Assembly (NCBI GenBank): GCA_021768625.1
Contig: JAETUM010000014.1
Span: forward strand, 1-51,316
Origin: Candidatus Stoquefichus sp.
Lineage (GTDB): Bacteria; Bacillota_I; Bacilli_A; Erysipelotrichales; Coprobacillaceae
Reading direction: 5' to 3'
Length of the DNA stretch: 51,316 bases
Shown: piece by piece, positions 7,563 through 17,700 of the stretch
How the letters are laid out: the number at the start of each line of letters is the position of its first letter
Numbering within the stretch: the stretch's first letter is position 1
The notes under the pieces: model-generated
The model's database searches: none
What the model was told of the DNA's origin: nothing
The model's input: only the letters and a program-made list of their open reading frames with translations
Translations under genes and position numbers: made by a program

Positions 7563-8627
7563 ATGAAAAAGAAAAAAATAGTTGTTATCTTTGGTGGGAG
7601 GTCATCTGAATATAGTGTTTCGTTAGAATCTGCCTTTTCAGTTTTATCGCATATTGATCAAGAAAAATATGAGATTTATATGATTGGTATTAATCAAAAG
7701 GGTGAATGGAAGCATTTTGAAGGAGATATTGATTTCATTCAAAATGATACTTGGGATTATAAGCAACTTCATTCAGTTTACATCAATCCTGATGTATCTA
7801 AACATTGTTTAATAGAAATTATAGATAAAGAAATAGAAGAGATCAAAGTAGATGCTGTTTTACCTATTTTACACGGAAAGAATGGAGAAGATGGGACAGT
7901 TCAAGGAATTGTTAAAATGGCAGGTATTCCTCTTATTGGATGTGATATTTTATCTTCTGCATTATGTATGGATAAATATAGAGCTCATCAACTTGTAGAG
8001 ATGAATGGAATCAAAACACCTCGTGCAGTTTATTTAGAAAATTATCAAGCATATCACATGAAAAAACAAGATATTTTATCTTTGCATTTACCTCTTTATA
8101 TCAAACCTTTAAAAGCAGGATCATCATTAGGAATTAGTAAAATAGAATCTTTTGAGTTACTAGATGAAGCTGTTCAACACGGATTTCAATATGATGATCA
8201 AATGATTATTGAAGAAGAAATTAAAGGATTTGAGGTGGGTTGTGCAGTAATGGGAATTGATGATTTATTTGTAGGACGTGTTGATGAAATAGAGTTATCA
8301 GATGGATTTTTTGATTTTAAAGAAAAATATTCTCTTCAAACATCTCAAATTCATATGCCAGCACGAATAAGTCAACCATTAGAAGAAAAAATTCAGGAAA
8401 CTGCTCGACGTATTTATAAGATATTAGGTTGTCGTGTTTTTGCAAGAGTTGATATGTTTTTAACACCAGATCATGAAATTGTTTTTAATGAAGTGAACAC
8501 AATACCAGGATTTACAGCACATAGTCGTTATCCTCATATGATGCAAGGTGCTGGTGTTGATTTTCAAGAATTGTTAACACGTCTAATAGAAATGGGGATT
8601 GAAGATGCAAACACTAGAACTATATAA
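7563..8627 (+). CDS. vanG: VanG-like D-alanine-D-serine ligase
   Basis: The 354-residue product is an ATP-grasp D-Ala-D-X ligase: N-terminal GGRSSEYSVSLESA, central loop SLGISK, metal and substrate motifs FARVDMF and FNEVNTIPGFTAHSRYP. The omega-loop segment FFDFKEKYSLQTSQ and the EVGCAVMG context match the D-Ala-D-Ser ligases (VanG/C/E group) more than housekeeping Ddl. It would make the low-affinity vancomycin target precursor end D-Ala-D-Ser in the cytoplasm. A strong GGGAGG ribosome site precedes it. It overlaps vanXY by 23 bases, and the following genes supply D-Ser and remove D-Ala-D-Ala. Confidence 0.85.
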   Translation: MKKKKIVVIFGGRSSEYSVSLESAFSVLSHIDQEKYEIYMIGINQKGEWKHFEGDIDFIQNDTWDYKQLHSVYINPDVSKHCLIEIIDKEIEEIKVDAVLPILHGKNGEDGTVQGIVKMAGIPLIGCDILSSALCMDKYRAHQLVEMNGIKTPRAVYLENYQAYHMKKQDILSLHLPLYIKPLKAGSSLGISKIESFELLDEAVQHGFQYDDQMIIEEEIKGFEVGCAVMGIDDLFVGRVDEIELSDGFFDFKEKYSLQTSQIHMPARISQPLEEKIQETARRIYKILGCRVFARVDMFLTPDHEIVFNEVNTIPGFTAHSRYPHMMQGAGVDFQELLTRLIEMGIEDANTRTI

Positions 8628-9351
8628 AAAAGATATTTATCAAGGAGCACTTATTCTTGTTAATGATAGATATCATTATGATGAGAGTTACACTTCTACG
8701 AAACAAGTAGAATATTTGCATCATTTTATTCATCATGATGCCTTTCGTATGCTTCATCACTTTTTTGAGAAATATTCATTTGATCAGGATATTACAATTG
8801 TAAGTGCCTATCGTAGTTCACAAGAACAGAAAGATATTTATGAAGAATCATTGAGGGAACATGGTAAAGAATATACAAAAAGTTTTGTTGCTATGCCACA
8901 TTGTAGTGAACATGAAACTGGATTAGCTATTGATTTTGCATTAAAACAAGATGATATAGACTTCATTTGTCCTGATTTTCCTTATGATGGAGTATGTCAA
9001 CAATTGAGAGAATTATCTTATCAATATGGTTTTGTAGAAAGATATACTGAAAATAAACAAAATATTACACATATTGCTAAAGAACCATGGCACTTCAGAT
9101 ATGTAGGATTTCCACATTCTTTGATTATGAGAGAAAAGAATCTGTGTTTAGAAGAATATCATGATTTTATAAAACAATATTCATTGTTTAATCCTTATAC
9201 TTATGTTGTTAATCAAAAAGTTATAGAAATTTTTTATGTTCCTCTTCAACAAGAAAAAAGAACTATCTGTTTAAAAGATCATATGGTTTATCAAGTTTCA
9301 GGAAATAACATAGATGGAGTGATTATTACAGCATGGAGGACATGTTTATGA
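8605..9351 (+). CDS. vanXY: VanXY-type D,D-dipeptidase/carboxypeptidase
   Basis: The ATG at 8605 has GGGG at a fair distance; a TTG at 8599 is also possible. The 248-residue soluble protein has the M15 zinc peptidase signature: SAYRSSQEQ, SEHETGLAID with zinc ligands H103 and D110, and EPWHFRYVG with catalytic E160 and ligand H163. No signal peptide or membrane helix, so it acts in the cytoplasm like VanXY, cleaving D-Ala-D-Ala and terminal D-Ala from UDP-muramyl pentapeptide. The C-terminal 65-residue extension is typical of the VanXYG size class. Overlaps both neighbours. Confidence 0.85.
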   Translation: MQTLELYKKDIYQGALILVNDRYHYDESYTSTKQVEYLHHFIHHDAFRMLHHFFEKYSFDQDITIVSAYRSSQEQKDIYEESLREHGKEYTKSFVAMPHCSEHETGLAIDFALKQDDIDFICPDFPYDGVCQQLRELSYQYGFVERYTENKQNITHIAKEPWHFRYVGFPHSLIMREKNLCLEEYHDFIKQYSLFNPYTYVVNQKVIEIFYVPLQQEKRTICLKDHMVYQVSGNNIDGVIITAWRTCL

Positions 9352-10358
9352 AAAAAGGTTATCCATGGATTGATAGAATGAGGATTATTGCAGCTATATT
9401 GGTTGTCAGCATACATATTTCTCCATTTGTACAATTGAATCCAACTGCAGATTTTATTTTAACAAGAGTTATTGGGCGATTAGCTGTTCCTTTTTTCTTT
9501 ATAACAACATCTTACTTCTTATTTATAAATGGGTATCCATCATATGAGAAAATCAAGAAAACAATCGTTAACCTTTGTCAATGGTATGTGATTTCAATAA
9601 TCATATATCTTCCATTAATGTTTTATAATCATTATTTTCAATCAAAGGATTTATTGTTTAAAATCATAAAGGATTTATTTATTGATGGAACACTTTATCA
9701 TTTATGGTATTTTCCAGCAGTTATTATAGGAATATTAATTGTTTTGTTGTTAAGAAAATATTTTTCTATAAAATTATCATTCATTATAGTTATTGTACTT
9801 TATTTTATAGGGGTATGTGGAGATTCATATTATCATTTAGCAACACAAATACCAGTATACAAAGATTTTATAAATGGTTTGTTTGAGTATATGGATTATA
9901 CAAGGAATGGTATCTTTTTTGCTCCGTTATTTTTGATGATAGGAGCATATATAGCTGAAAATAAAAATCGCTTAACATTGAAAGGAAACAGTGTATTATT
10001 TGTTGTATCTTTGATGTTGATGGGTTTAGAAGCACAAAACATACGTTTTATGGATGTTGCAAAACATGATTCTATGTATATTTTACTACCTGTTGTTTCA
10101 TATTTCATGTTTCAATTATTAATTTATTTTAAAGGGAAACGTTATGAAGATATGAAAAATCTCTCTCTTTATATATACATTATTCATCCAATGATAATTG
10201 TTTTGGTAAGAATGATAGGAAAAATTATTAAGATGAATATTATTATTGAAAATAATTTTGTTCAGTTTATATTTGTTTTGATATTATCAATAGGTTTATC
10301 GTTTTTTGCTAATCAATTCATACAAGGAAGTGAAAGTTATGAAAAAGACAATATATGA
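9348..10358 (+). CDS. vanTm: VanT membrane domain as a separate protein (acyltransferase-3 type)
   Basis: GGAGGA (9335-9340) points to the ATG at 9348. The 336-residue product has about ten hydrophobic helices and the opening WIDRMRIIAAILVVSIHISP with conserved Arg and His, as in acyltransferase-3 family proteins and in the N-terminal half of VanT. In VanC/VanG strains this half is fused to a racemase and is thought to bring L-Ser to it. Here a stop separates them: the racemase ATG lies 20 bases inside this gene, in another frame. The two proteins together (336 + 385) add up to about the length of fused VanT (roughly 700). Confidence 0.8.
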   Translation: MKKGYPWIDRMRIIAAILVVSIHISPFVQLNPTADFILTRVIGRLAVPFFFITTSYFLFINGYPSYEKIKKTIVNLCQWYVISIIIYLPLMFYNHYFQSKDLLFKIIKDLFIDGTLYHLWYFPAVIIGILIVLLLRKYFSIKLSFIIVIVLYFIGVCGDSYYHLATQIPVYKDFINGLFEYMDYTRNGIFFAPLFLMIGAYIAENKNRLTLKGNSVLFVVSLMLMGLEAQNIRFMDVAKHDSMYILLPVVSYFMFQLLIYFKGKRYEDMKNLSLYIYIIHPMIIVLVRMIGKIIKMNIIIENNFVQFIFVLILSIGLSFFANQFIQGSESYEKDNI

Positions 10359-11496
10359 TTGTTATAGAAGTTGGATAGAAGTAGATTTAGATGCTTTACA
10401 GCACAATGTTTATGAATTAATGTCTTTATTAGATAGTCCTCAACAATTCATGGCAGTTGTCAAAGCTGATGCATATGGACATGGTGCAGTGAGAATCTCT
10501 CAAAAGTTAAATCAAATAGGCGTTTCATCTTTTGCAGTAGCAACATTAAGTGAAGCTATTGAATTAAGAGAAAATGGTATAAAAGGAGATATTTTGATTT
10601 TAGGGTATACAGAGGCAAGTCAAATGATGCTGATAAAGAAGTATAATCTTATTCAGACTGTTGTTGATTATGAACATGCTTTGTCACTAGAACAGGAAAA
10701 AATTGATATTCATGTTCATATAGCGATTGACTCAGGAATGCACCGTTTAGGTTTAACAACTCATGAATTTCAACAAGTAAAGAAGATATACTCTTTTCGA
10801 CATTTACATATAGAAGGTATTTTTTCACATTTATGTGTATCTGATGAACATTCATTATCTAGTCAAAAGTATACTCAGTATCAAATTGATAGCTTTTTTC
10901 AACTGATAAACAAATTAAAAAAAGAAGGGTTTGATACAGGAAAAGTTCATATTCAAAGTAGTTATGGATTATTAAATTATCCTTTTCTTCATTGTGATTT
11001 GGTAAGAATTGGTATTATGATGTATGGCGTTTATTCATCAAAACAAGATCAAAATAATCAAAGAATTTTATTAAAACCCGTTCTTTCATTAAAATCTAAG
11101 ATTATACATATTCATACAATTAAGAAAAATGAAACAGTTGGATATGGAAGGACATATCAATCAGATCAAAATAGAAAAATAGCAATTGTTCCTATTGGCT
11201 ATGCAGATGGAATATCAAGATATTTATCTAATTACGGACATGTTATTGTTCATGGTCAAAAAGTTCCTATTATTGGAAGAATATGTATGGATCAGCTCAC
11301 AATTGATATTAGTGACATTGATAATGTCAAAGAAGGAGATATCGTAACAATTATTGGACAGGATGGAAATATATACCAAGATGTTGAAACAATTGCTGAA
11401 ATGTCACAAACAATTTCTAATGAAGTATTAAGTCAATTGGGAGGGCGTTTACCTAGAATTGATAAGGAGGTCTGTTATGAAGAAAAGTGCTTATAG
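10339..11496 (+). CDS. vanTr: VanT-type serine/alanine racemase, catalytic domain alone
   Basis: The ATG at 10339 follows AAGGAAG. The 385-residue PLP enzyme has K42 in MAVVKADAYGHGA (PLP lysine), Y269 in VGYGRTY (second catalytic base), and CMDQLTID. In alanine racemases the residue next to the PLP phosphate is Tyr in a TISYRVPR-like motif; here it is Asn361 in TISNEV, the change reported for VanT serine racemases. So L-Ser to D-Ser conversion is likely, with some alanine activity. It overlaps the membrane-domain gene and the vanY gene by 20 bases each, so the operon is tightly coupled. Confidence 0.85.
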   Translation: MKKTIYDCYRSWIEVDLDALQHNVYELMSLLDSPQQFMAVVKADAYGHGAVRISQKLNQIGVSSFAVATLSEAIELRENGIKGDILILGYTEASQMMLIKKYNLIQTVVDYEHALSLEQEKIDIHVHIAIDSGMHRLGLTTHEFQQVKKIYSFRHLHIEGIFSHLCVSDEHSLSSQKYTQYQIDSFFQLINKLKKEGFDTGKVHIQSSYGLLNYPFLHCDLVRIGIMMYGVYSSKQDQNNQRILLKPVLSLKSKIIHIHTIKKNETVGYGRTYQSDQNRKIAIVPIGYADGISRYLSNYGHVIVHGQKVPIIGRICMDQLTIDISDIDNVKEGDIVTIIGQDGNIYQDVETIAEMSQTISNEVLSQLGGRLPRIDKEVCYEEKCL

Positions 11497-12676
11497 ATAT
11501 CATCAATCAAAACTTAAAATTAAAAATATTTTTATTGTAATTATTTTTATTTGTTTATTATGTGTAACTATTTATTTTCATTTAACAAGAATAAAATTAA
11601 TGATAAAAGGATATGGGTTCGATGCACAAAATATTATTTTATCTTTAGATGATGAACAAATAGATGAATATTTATTATATGATGGTAAAATTGATTTTGA
11701 TATGTGGGATCAAGTTAAAAATCAAAAGCATTATTATGACTATCAATATTATTCTCAATTATATAAAGAGAAATCTCATCAAGATATTGTGAAAGAAATA
11801 GATCAATTTTATCAATTATATGAAAGAAAGTTATCTACCTTAAAATATGATATTCCTCTATGTAGAGAATTGATGAAAACATACTCTATACATGATATTT
11901 CAAATCTTACAAATTATTCATATACATATCAACAAGTAAAAGATTATTTAAAAATCAATGGATGTATAATTGAAGATATACCAAAATATATACAATCTAA
12001 AAAAGAACCATTAGAGGCAGTTTTATCTGTTTCATATCCATTTATTGATTCTCATAATAAAGTCAATCATCAATATATAATCAATGAGCCAGAACATTAT
12101 TTGATTTTAATAAAAAAGGGATTTCAAATATCTTCCGAATATGTTCCATCAGATCTTATAAAAGTTAATATTCCTATTGCCCCTGATAATACCCATGATA
12201 TGTTAAGGAAAGATGCTGCAAATGCATTGAAACAAATGTATGATGATGCATTAAAATTAAATTATCATTTAGTATTAAATAGTGGTTATCGTTCTTATAA
12301 TGAACAAAAGAAATTATATGATTATTACTTTACGATTTATGATGAAGTGACAGCAAGTGGATTAGTGGCAATACCAGGAACAAGTGAACATCAACTAGGA
12401 TTAGGTGTTGATTTAACAAGTCAAAGTGTTATTGATAAACAAAGAATGGTTTTTGGGGATACTGAGGAATATAAATGGGTGGTTCAAAATGCTCACTTAT
12501 ATGGTTTTATATTAAGATATCCGAAAGATCGTTCAGCGATAACTGGAACAGCCAATGAACCATGGCATTTAAGATATGTAGGAAAAACAGTAGCAAAAGA
12601 AATTTATGATCATCAATGGACATTAGAAGACTATATTCTTCATCATGGTTTTGATTATCATATATCTAGAAAATAA
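11477..12676 (+). CDS. vanY: VanY-type membrane-anchored D,D-carboxypeptidase
   Basis: AAGGAGG (11464-11470) selects the ATG at 11477. The 399-residue product has one N-terminal membrane helix (about 17-36), about 200 residues of external linker, then an M15B peptidase domain: NSGYRSYNEQ, GTSEHQLGLGVD with zinc ligands H305 and D312, and EPWHLRYVG with E361 and H364. It would act outside the membrane, trimming terminal D-Ala from pentapeptide, complementing the cytoplasmic VanXY. The operon ends here with a terminator at 12675-12700. Confidence 0.85.
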   Translation: MKKSAYRYHQSKLKIKNIFIVIIFICLLCVTIYFHLTRIKLMIKGYGFDAQNIILSLDDEQIDEYLLYDGKIDFDMWDQVKNQKHYYDYQYYSQLYKEKSHQDIVKEIDQFYQLYERKLSTLKYDIPLCRELMKTYSIHDISNLTNYSYTYQQVKDYLKINGCIIEDIPKYIQSKKEPLEAVLSVSYPFIDSHNKVNHQYIINEPEHYLILIKKGFQISSEYVPSDLIKVNIPIAPDNTHDMLRKDAANALKQMYDDALKLNYHLVLNSGYRSYNEQKKLYDYYFTIYDEVTASGLVAIPGTSEHQLGLGVDLTSQSVIDKQRMVFGDTEEYKWVVQNAHLYGFILRYPKDRSAITGTANEPWHLRYVGKTVAKEIYDHQWTLEDYILHHGFDYHISRK

Positions 12677-12700
12677 AAAAGAATATAATTATTCTTTTTT
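12675..12700. terminator. Bidirectional terminator between vanY and a convergent gene
   Basis: AAAAAAGAATA-TAAT-TATTCTTTTTT is a perfect hairpin with T-runs on both strands, serving vanY and the minus-strand gene that ends at 12699. Confidence 0.75.
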
Positions 12701-13001
12701 AGTTAAATATATCAAATTCTAAACAATAGACAAGGGGATGAAACATTTTGGTATTGAAACCATAACAGTGACAACTTTCTTTTTCTCCATCCCAATCATT
12801 ATTAAGTTGATTAAGTAATGGTTGGATTTCATTTTCATTGATTTGAAAAGTTACAAAAAATTCACTATGTCCTTTTAAAAAAGGGTAAGGACGAGATGGG
12901 GAAATGGAAAAATGGGGATTTATTTTTATAAGTAATTGTTTCATATCATTTTCATCTTTCTTATCTTCACTTGATATAATAACATGTAGTCTTGCAAGCA
13001 T
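12699..13001 (-). CDS. Small conserved-looking cytoplasmic protein, unknown function
   Basis: The 100-residue product has no signal peptide or membrane helix. It has alternating beta/alpha character (MLARLHVIISSEDKKD, FFVTFQINENEIQPLLNQL) and ends with a Cys/His/Trp-containing stretch (WDGEKESCHCYGFNT), resembling a small ferredoxin-fold domain. AAAGAGGTG gives a good ribosome site, and codon use is like the neighbours. It stands alone between the van operon and the GH1 gene, with a bidirectional terminator at its end. I do not recognise a family. Confidence 0.55.
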   Translation of the reverse strand: MLARLHVIISSEDKKDENDMKQLLIKINPHFSISPSRPYPFLKGHSEFFVTFQINENEIQPLLNQLNNDWDGEKESCHCYGFNTKMFHPLVYCLEFDIFN

Positions 13002-13125
13002 AAAAACACCTCTTTATGAGTATTGTAACATAAAATAATTGTATTGAATAGATGAAACAATGTTTCATAAAATGCATATTATAGCTATAAATAGTGAAAT
13101 ATAATTATAAATTAATAAAGAAGTA

Positions 13126-13154
13126 TTTACTCTTTCCTTAATTTCAAATACAAT
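13126..13154 (+). promoter_or_regulatory. Putative promoter for the GH1 gene
   Basis: TTTACT (13126-13131), 17-base spacer, TACAAT (13149-13154), 30 bases before the start codon at 13184. Confidence 0.45.
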
Positions 13155-13183
13155 AAGGATATGGTATAAGGAGGACAATATTA

Positions 13184-14596
13184 ATGGAGAAAAAAATGCC
13201 AAAAGGTTTTTATTGGGGTGGTTCTGTATCATCATTTCAAACAGAGGGACATAGAAATGAAGGGGGAAAAGGTCTTTGTGTATATGATGTAAGACCTATG
13301 AATCCAGAATTTTCAGATTGGAATGATGCAATTGATGAATATACTCGTTATGATGAAGATATAGCATTGATGAAAGATATGGGATTTAATTTTTATCGTT
13401 TTAGTATTTGCTGGTCACGTATTATTCCAAATGGAACATTAGATGAACCAGTCAATGAAGAAGGAGTTAAGTTTTACAGTGATTTAATTGATAAATTATT
13501 AGCTGCTGGTATAGAGCCAATGATTACATTAGTTCATTTTGATATGCCATATCATTTGGTTAAAAATTATAATGGTTTTGCATCTAGATATGTTGTTGAT
13601 TGCTTTGAAAGATATGCAAAAGTATGTATTGAAAGATTTGGAGATAGAGTTAAACATTGGATGAGCTTTAATGAACAAAATTTACATAGTCAAATGTTAA
13701 GAGTTTCTAATGCTGAGGAAATTCCAGAAGGTGTTTCTATGCCTAAACATTTATATCAAGTAACTCATAATGTTATGATGGCACATTGTAAAGCTGTTCG
13801 TGCTTTAAGACAAATGCAACCTGATGCTAAGTTCTGTGGAATGGGTGCTATTACAAATATCTATGCATATGAAAATAGTCCAGAAAATAATTTGTTTGCG
13901 ACTCAAGCGTATCAATTATTAAATACATATTTAGTTGATACTTTTGCTCAAGGGAAATACCCTAAGTATTGGGAAGCTTATCTTGAAAACAGAGGATGGA
14001 CACCTGAATTTGAAGAAGGTGATGAAGAGTTATTGAAATATACAGTTGATTATATTGCTTTCTCTTATTATCGTTCTAATACTGTAAAAACAGGTCAATT
14101 TGATTATGAAAGACCAGCATGTGAATGTGTAAGTGAACAACAAATTCAAAATCCACATTGTTGGGCTAATGAATGGGGATGGGAAGTTGATCCAAATGGT
14201 TTCAGATGGACATTGAATGATTTATGCCATAGAACAGGTCTTCCAGTCTTTGTATTAGAAAATGGTATTGGATGGAGAGAAGATAGAACCCAAGAAGAAA
14301 TTGATCAAATGTTAGCAGAAGGTAAAACTATTGAGGATGATTATAGAATTGATTATCATAGAGATCATATTCAAGCAATGAAAGATGCTATGTTTGAAGA
14401 TGGTGTTGACTGTTTAGGATATATTACATGGGGACCAATTGATATTCTTGCTTCTATGTGTAATATGGATAAACGTTATGGGTTTGTTTATGTTAATAGA
14501 ACAAATAAAGATTTACGAGATATGAAGAGAATTCCTAAGAAATCATTTGCTTGGGTGAAAAAAGCATTTGAATCTAATGGTGAAGATTTAGATTAA
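13184..14596 (+). CDS. GH1 beta-glucosidase, probably 6-phospho-beta-glucosidase
   Basis: The 470-residue cytoplasmic enzyme is a full-length GH1 TIM barrel: FYWGGSVSSFQTEG start, acid/base E164 in SFNEQN, nucleophile E359 in VLENGIG, and DKRYGFVYV near the end. The Lys and Tyr of that last motif are the residues that hold the 6-phosphate in phospho-beta-glucosidases, so a phosphorylated disaccharide imported by a PTS is the likely substrate. No PTS gene is adjacent. AAGGAGG precedes the ATG, and a terminator follows, so it is probably a single-gene unit. The RpiR regulator at 4629-5504 is a possible but unproven controller. Confidence 0.85.
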   Translation: MEKKMPKGFYWGGSVSSFQTEGHRNEGGKGLCVYDVRPMNPEFSDWNDAIDEYTRYDEDIALMKDMGFNFYRFSICWSRIIPNGTLDEPVNEEGVKFYSDLIDKLLAAGIEPMITLVHFDMPYHLVKNYNGFASRYVVDCFERYAKVCIERFGDRVKHWMSFNEQNLHSQMLRVSNAEEIPEGVSMPKHLYQVTHNVMMAHCKAVRALRQMQPDAKFCGMGAITNIYAYENSPENNLFATQAYQLLNTYLVDTFAQGKYPKYWEAYLENRGWTPEFEEGDEELLKYTVDYIAFSYYRSNTVKTGQFDYERPACECVSEQQIQNPHCWANEWGWEVDPNGFRWTLNDLCHRTGLPVFVLENGIGWREDRTQEEIDQMLAEGKTIEDDYRIDYHRDHIQAMKDAMFEDGVDCLGYITWGPIDILASMCNMDKRYGFVYVNRTNKDLRDMKRIPKKSFAWVKKAFESNGEDLD

Positions 14597-14604
14597 TCTT
14601 GAAT

Positions 14605-14628
14605 GGATCCTGTATAGGATCCTTTTTT
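14605..14628 (+). terminator. Rho-independent terminator of the GH1 gene
   Basis: GGATCC-TGTATA-GGATCC followed by six T's. Confidence 0.8.
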
Positions 14629-14739
14629 GTTTGCTTATTTGGGTAATAGAGTGTAATATATCTTTTTGTATGAGAATAAGTTAATGTTGAGTTTATATTA
14701 CTTATATAGAATGAAGATATTATAAAAGGAGGAAATTGA

Positions 14740-17700
14740 ATGATACAGATTAAAAACATTTCTAAAGTTTATAAAACTGGTCATTTAACTCAAAAAGCAT
14801 TAGATAAAGTAAGTCTTAATTTGAGAGAAAATGAGTTTGTTGCAATATTAGGACCTAGTGGTTCAGGAAAGACAACACTTTTGAATATTATTGGTGGTCT
14901 TGATCGTTATGATGATGGCGATCTCATTATTAATGGTATATCAACAAAGAATTACAAAGATAGAGATTGGGATTCATATAGAAATCATACTATAGGATTT
15001 GTATTTCAAAGTTATAATCTTATACCTCATCAAACAGTTTTATCGAATGTTGAATTAGCATTAACAATATCTGGGATTTCTAAAGAAGAACGTAGAAAAA
15101 GAGCAAAGAAAGCTCTTGAACAAGTTGGATTAGGAAATCAAGAACATAAGAAACCTAATCAAATGTCTGGAGGACAGATGCAACGTGTTGCTATAGCAAG
15201 AGCATTAGTAAATGATCCTGATGTTTTATTGGCTGATGAACCAACAGGTGCTTTAGATAGTGAGACAAGTGTTCAGATTATGAATTTATTGAAAGAAGTT
15301 GCTAAAGATCGTTTGGTCGTGATGGTTACACATAATCCAGAATTAGCTGAAGAATATGCAACACGTATTGTTCAATTGCGTGATGGTGTTATTCACTCTG
15401 ATTCACTTCCTTTTGAAGTAAGTCAATTGGAAAAACCTAAACATCAAAATATGGGAAAATCATCAATGTCTTTTTTAACTGCTTTGTCATTAAGTTTTCA
15501 TAATTTAAGAACAAAAAAAGCTCGAACAATTTTAACATCTTTTGCAGGCTCTATTGGAATTATTGGAATTGCTTTGATATTGTCTTTATCTAATGGAGTT
15601 AATGAATATATTCGTTCTATTGAGGAAGAAACTCTATCGGAATATCCATTACAAATTCAAAGTACAGGTTTTTCTATGGGAGCCATGTTGACAGATAAAC
15701 AAGATAATGAAAATAAAGAAGATGATTCTTCAAAGATACAAGTTTCGCAAATGATTACAAATATGTTTTCTAAAATTGGATCAAATGATTTGACTTCATT
15801 GAAAAAATATTTTGATAGTGGGAAAAGCAATATTGATCGTTATACAAATTCAATAGAATATACTTATAATGTTGCTCCACAAATTTATAGTGCAAAAACA
15901 GATAAAATAAGGCGTGTTCATCCTGATAATTCATTTGCTTCCATAGGATTAGGGTCTTCAACAAGCTCAAATAGTATGATGTCAATGGCTATGAGTACAG
16001 ATGTTTTTTATCAAATGCCTAGTCATCCAGCTCTTTATGAAGATCAATATGATATAAAATCTGGACGTTGGCCAAAGAATTATAATGAATGTGTGTTAGT
16101 TTTATCTAAAAGTGGAAAAATAAGCGATTTTATGCTTTATACTTTAGGATTACGTGATTTTAAAGAACTTGATGATATGATTGATCAGTTCTCAAACGAA
16201 GAAAAAGTAAAAACACCTGATAATATTCAATCGTATTCTTATGATGAAATTTTAGGAACTCAATTTAAACTTGTAAATGCATGTGATTATTATGTTTATG
16301 ATCAAACATATAAAGTTTATAAAGATAAAACTGACGATAATGCATATATGAAGGATTTGGTTAAAAAAGGAGAGACATTAACAATTGTTGGTGTTGTTCA
16401 ACCTTCTGAAAACGCATCAGCAATGATGTTGAGTTCAGGAATATATTATCCAGCTTCTTTAACAGAACATGTTATTAAACAATCACAATCAAGCGAAATT
16501 GTGAAAAAACAATTAGATAATCCTCAAGTCAATGTTTTTACTGGTAAATCATTTAAGGAAGAAGAAAATAATAAGAAGTTTGATATGAAGTCATTATTTA
16601 CAATTGATGCAGATATGATGAAGAAAGCATTTACTTTTGATCAAAGTAAAATATCAGTTGATATGAAAAATATAGATTTTAGTCAAATAAAGTTAGATAT
16701 ATCTACTTTACCATCTTTAGATATGTCAACGCTTTTATCAGACATAAAAATTGGTTTTTCTCAAGAAAAATTAGAAGATTTAAGTAAAACACTTATGACA
16801 GATTTTCAAAAATATGCTATAAAAAATAATTTTACAGATCCAGAGAAGATGAATGAATACTTTATGTCTTATTTACAAGATGAAAAAACACAATTCTTTA
16901 TTACAAAAGAAGTCACAGATGTATTAGAAGAGGCGGGGGTAACTGAACAATTACAAACGACTTTACAAAATCGTGTACAAACAATGGTTAATCAATATAG
17001 TCAACAAATAACAACTTCATTACAAACTCAGTTGCAATCAATTTTAAGTCAGCAAATGGGATCATTGGCTAAAGATATGCAAAAGGCATTTAAGATTGAT
17101 ACATCTATGTTTGCAAAAGCAATTAAAGTCAATTTAGATGAAAAAGAATTATCTGAATTAATGATGTCACTTATGACAAAAGAAACAGTATCTTATGAAA
17201 ACAATCTTAAGAAACTTCAATATGCAGAATTTGATAAACCTAGTGGAATCAATATTTATCCAAAGGATTTTGAAACAAAACAAGAAGTTATACGCATTTT
17301 AGATAGTTACAATGAGAACATGAAAAAAACAGATGAAGATAAGGTTATTGCTTATACTGATTATGTAGGAACATTAATGTCATCAGTAACTGATATGATT
17401 AATGCTATTAGTTATGTTTTGATTGCATTCGTTGCCATTTCGTTAATTGTTTCTTCTATTATGATTGGTGTTATTACTTATATTAGTGTATTAGAGCGTA
17501 AAAAGGAGATAGGTATATTAAGGGCTATAGGAGCGTCAAAAAACAATGTTTCTCAAGTATTTAATGCAGAAACCTTTATTATAGGCTTACTTGCAGGTGT
17601 ACTAGGTATTGTTATTTCGTTCATATTATTAATACCAGGAAATGTACTTATTCATGAATTGTCAGGAATTGAGAGCATGAATGCATCTATACCAATAAAT

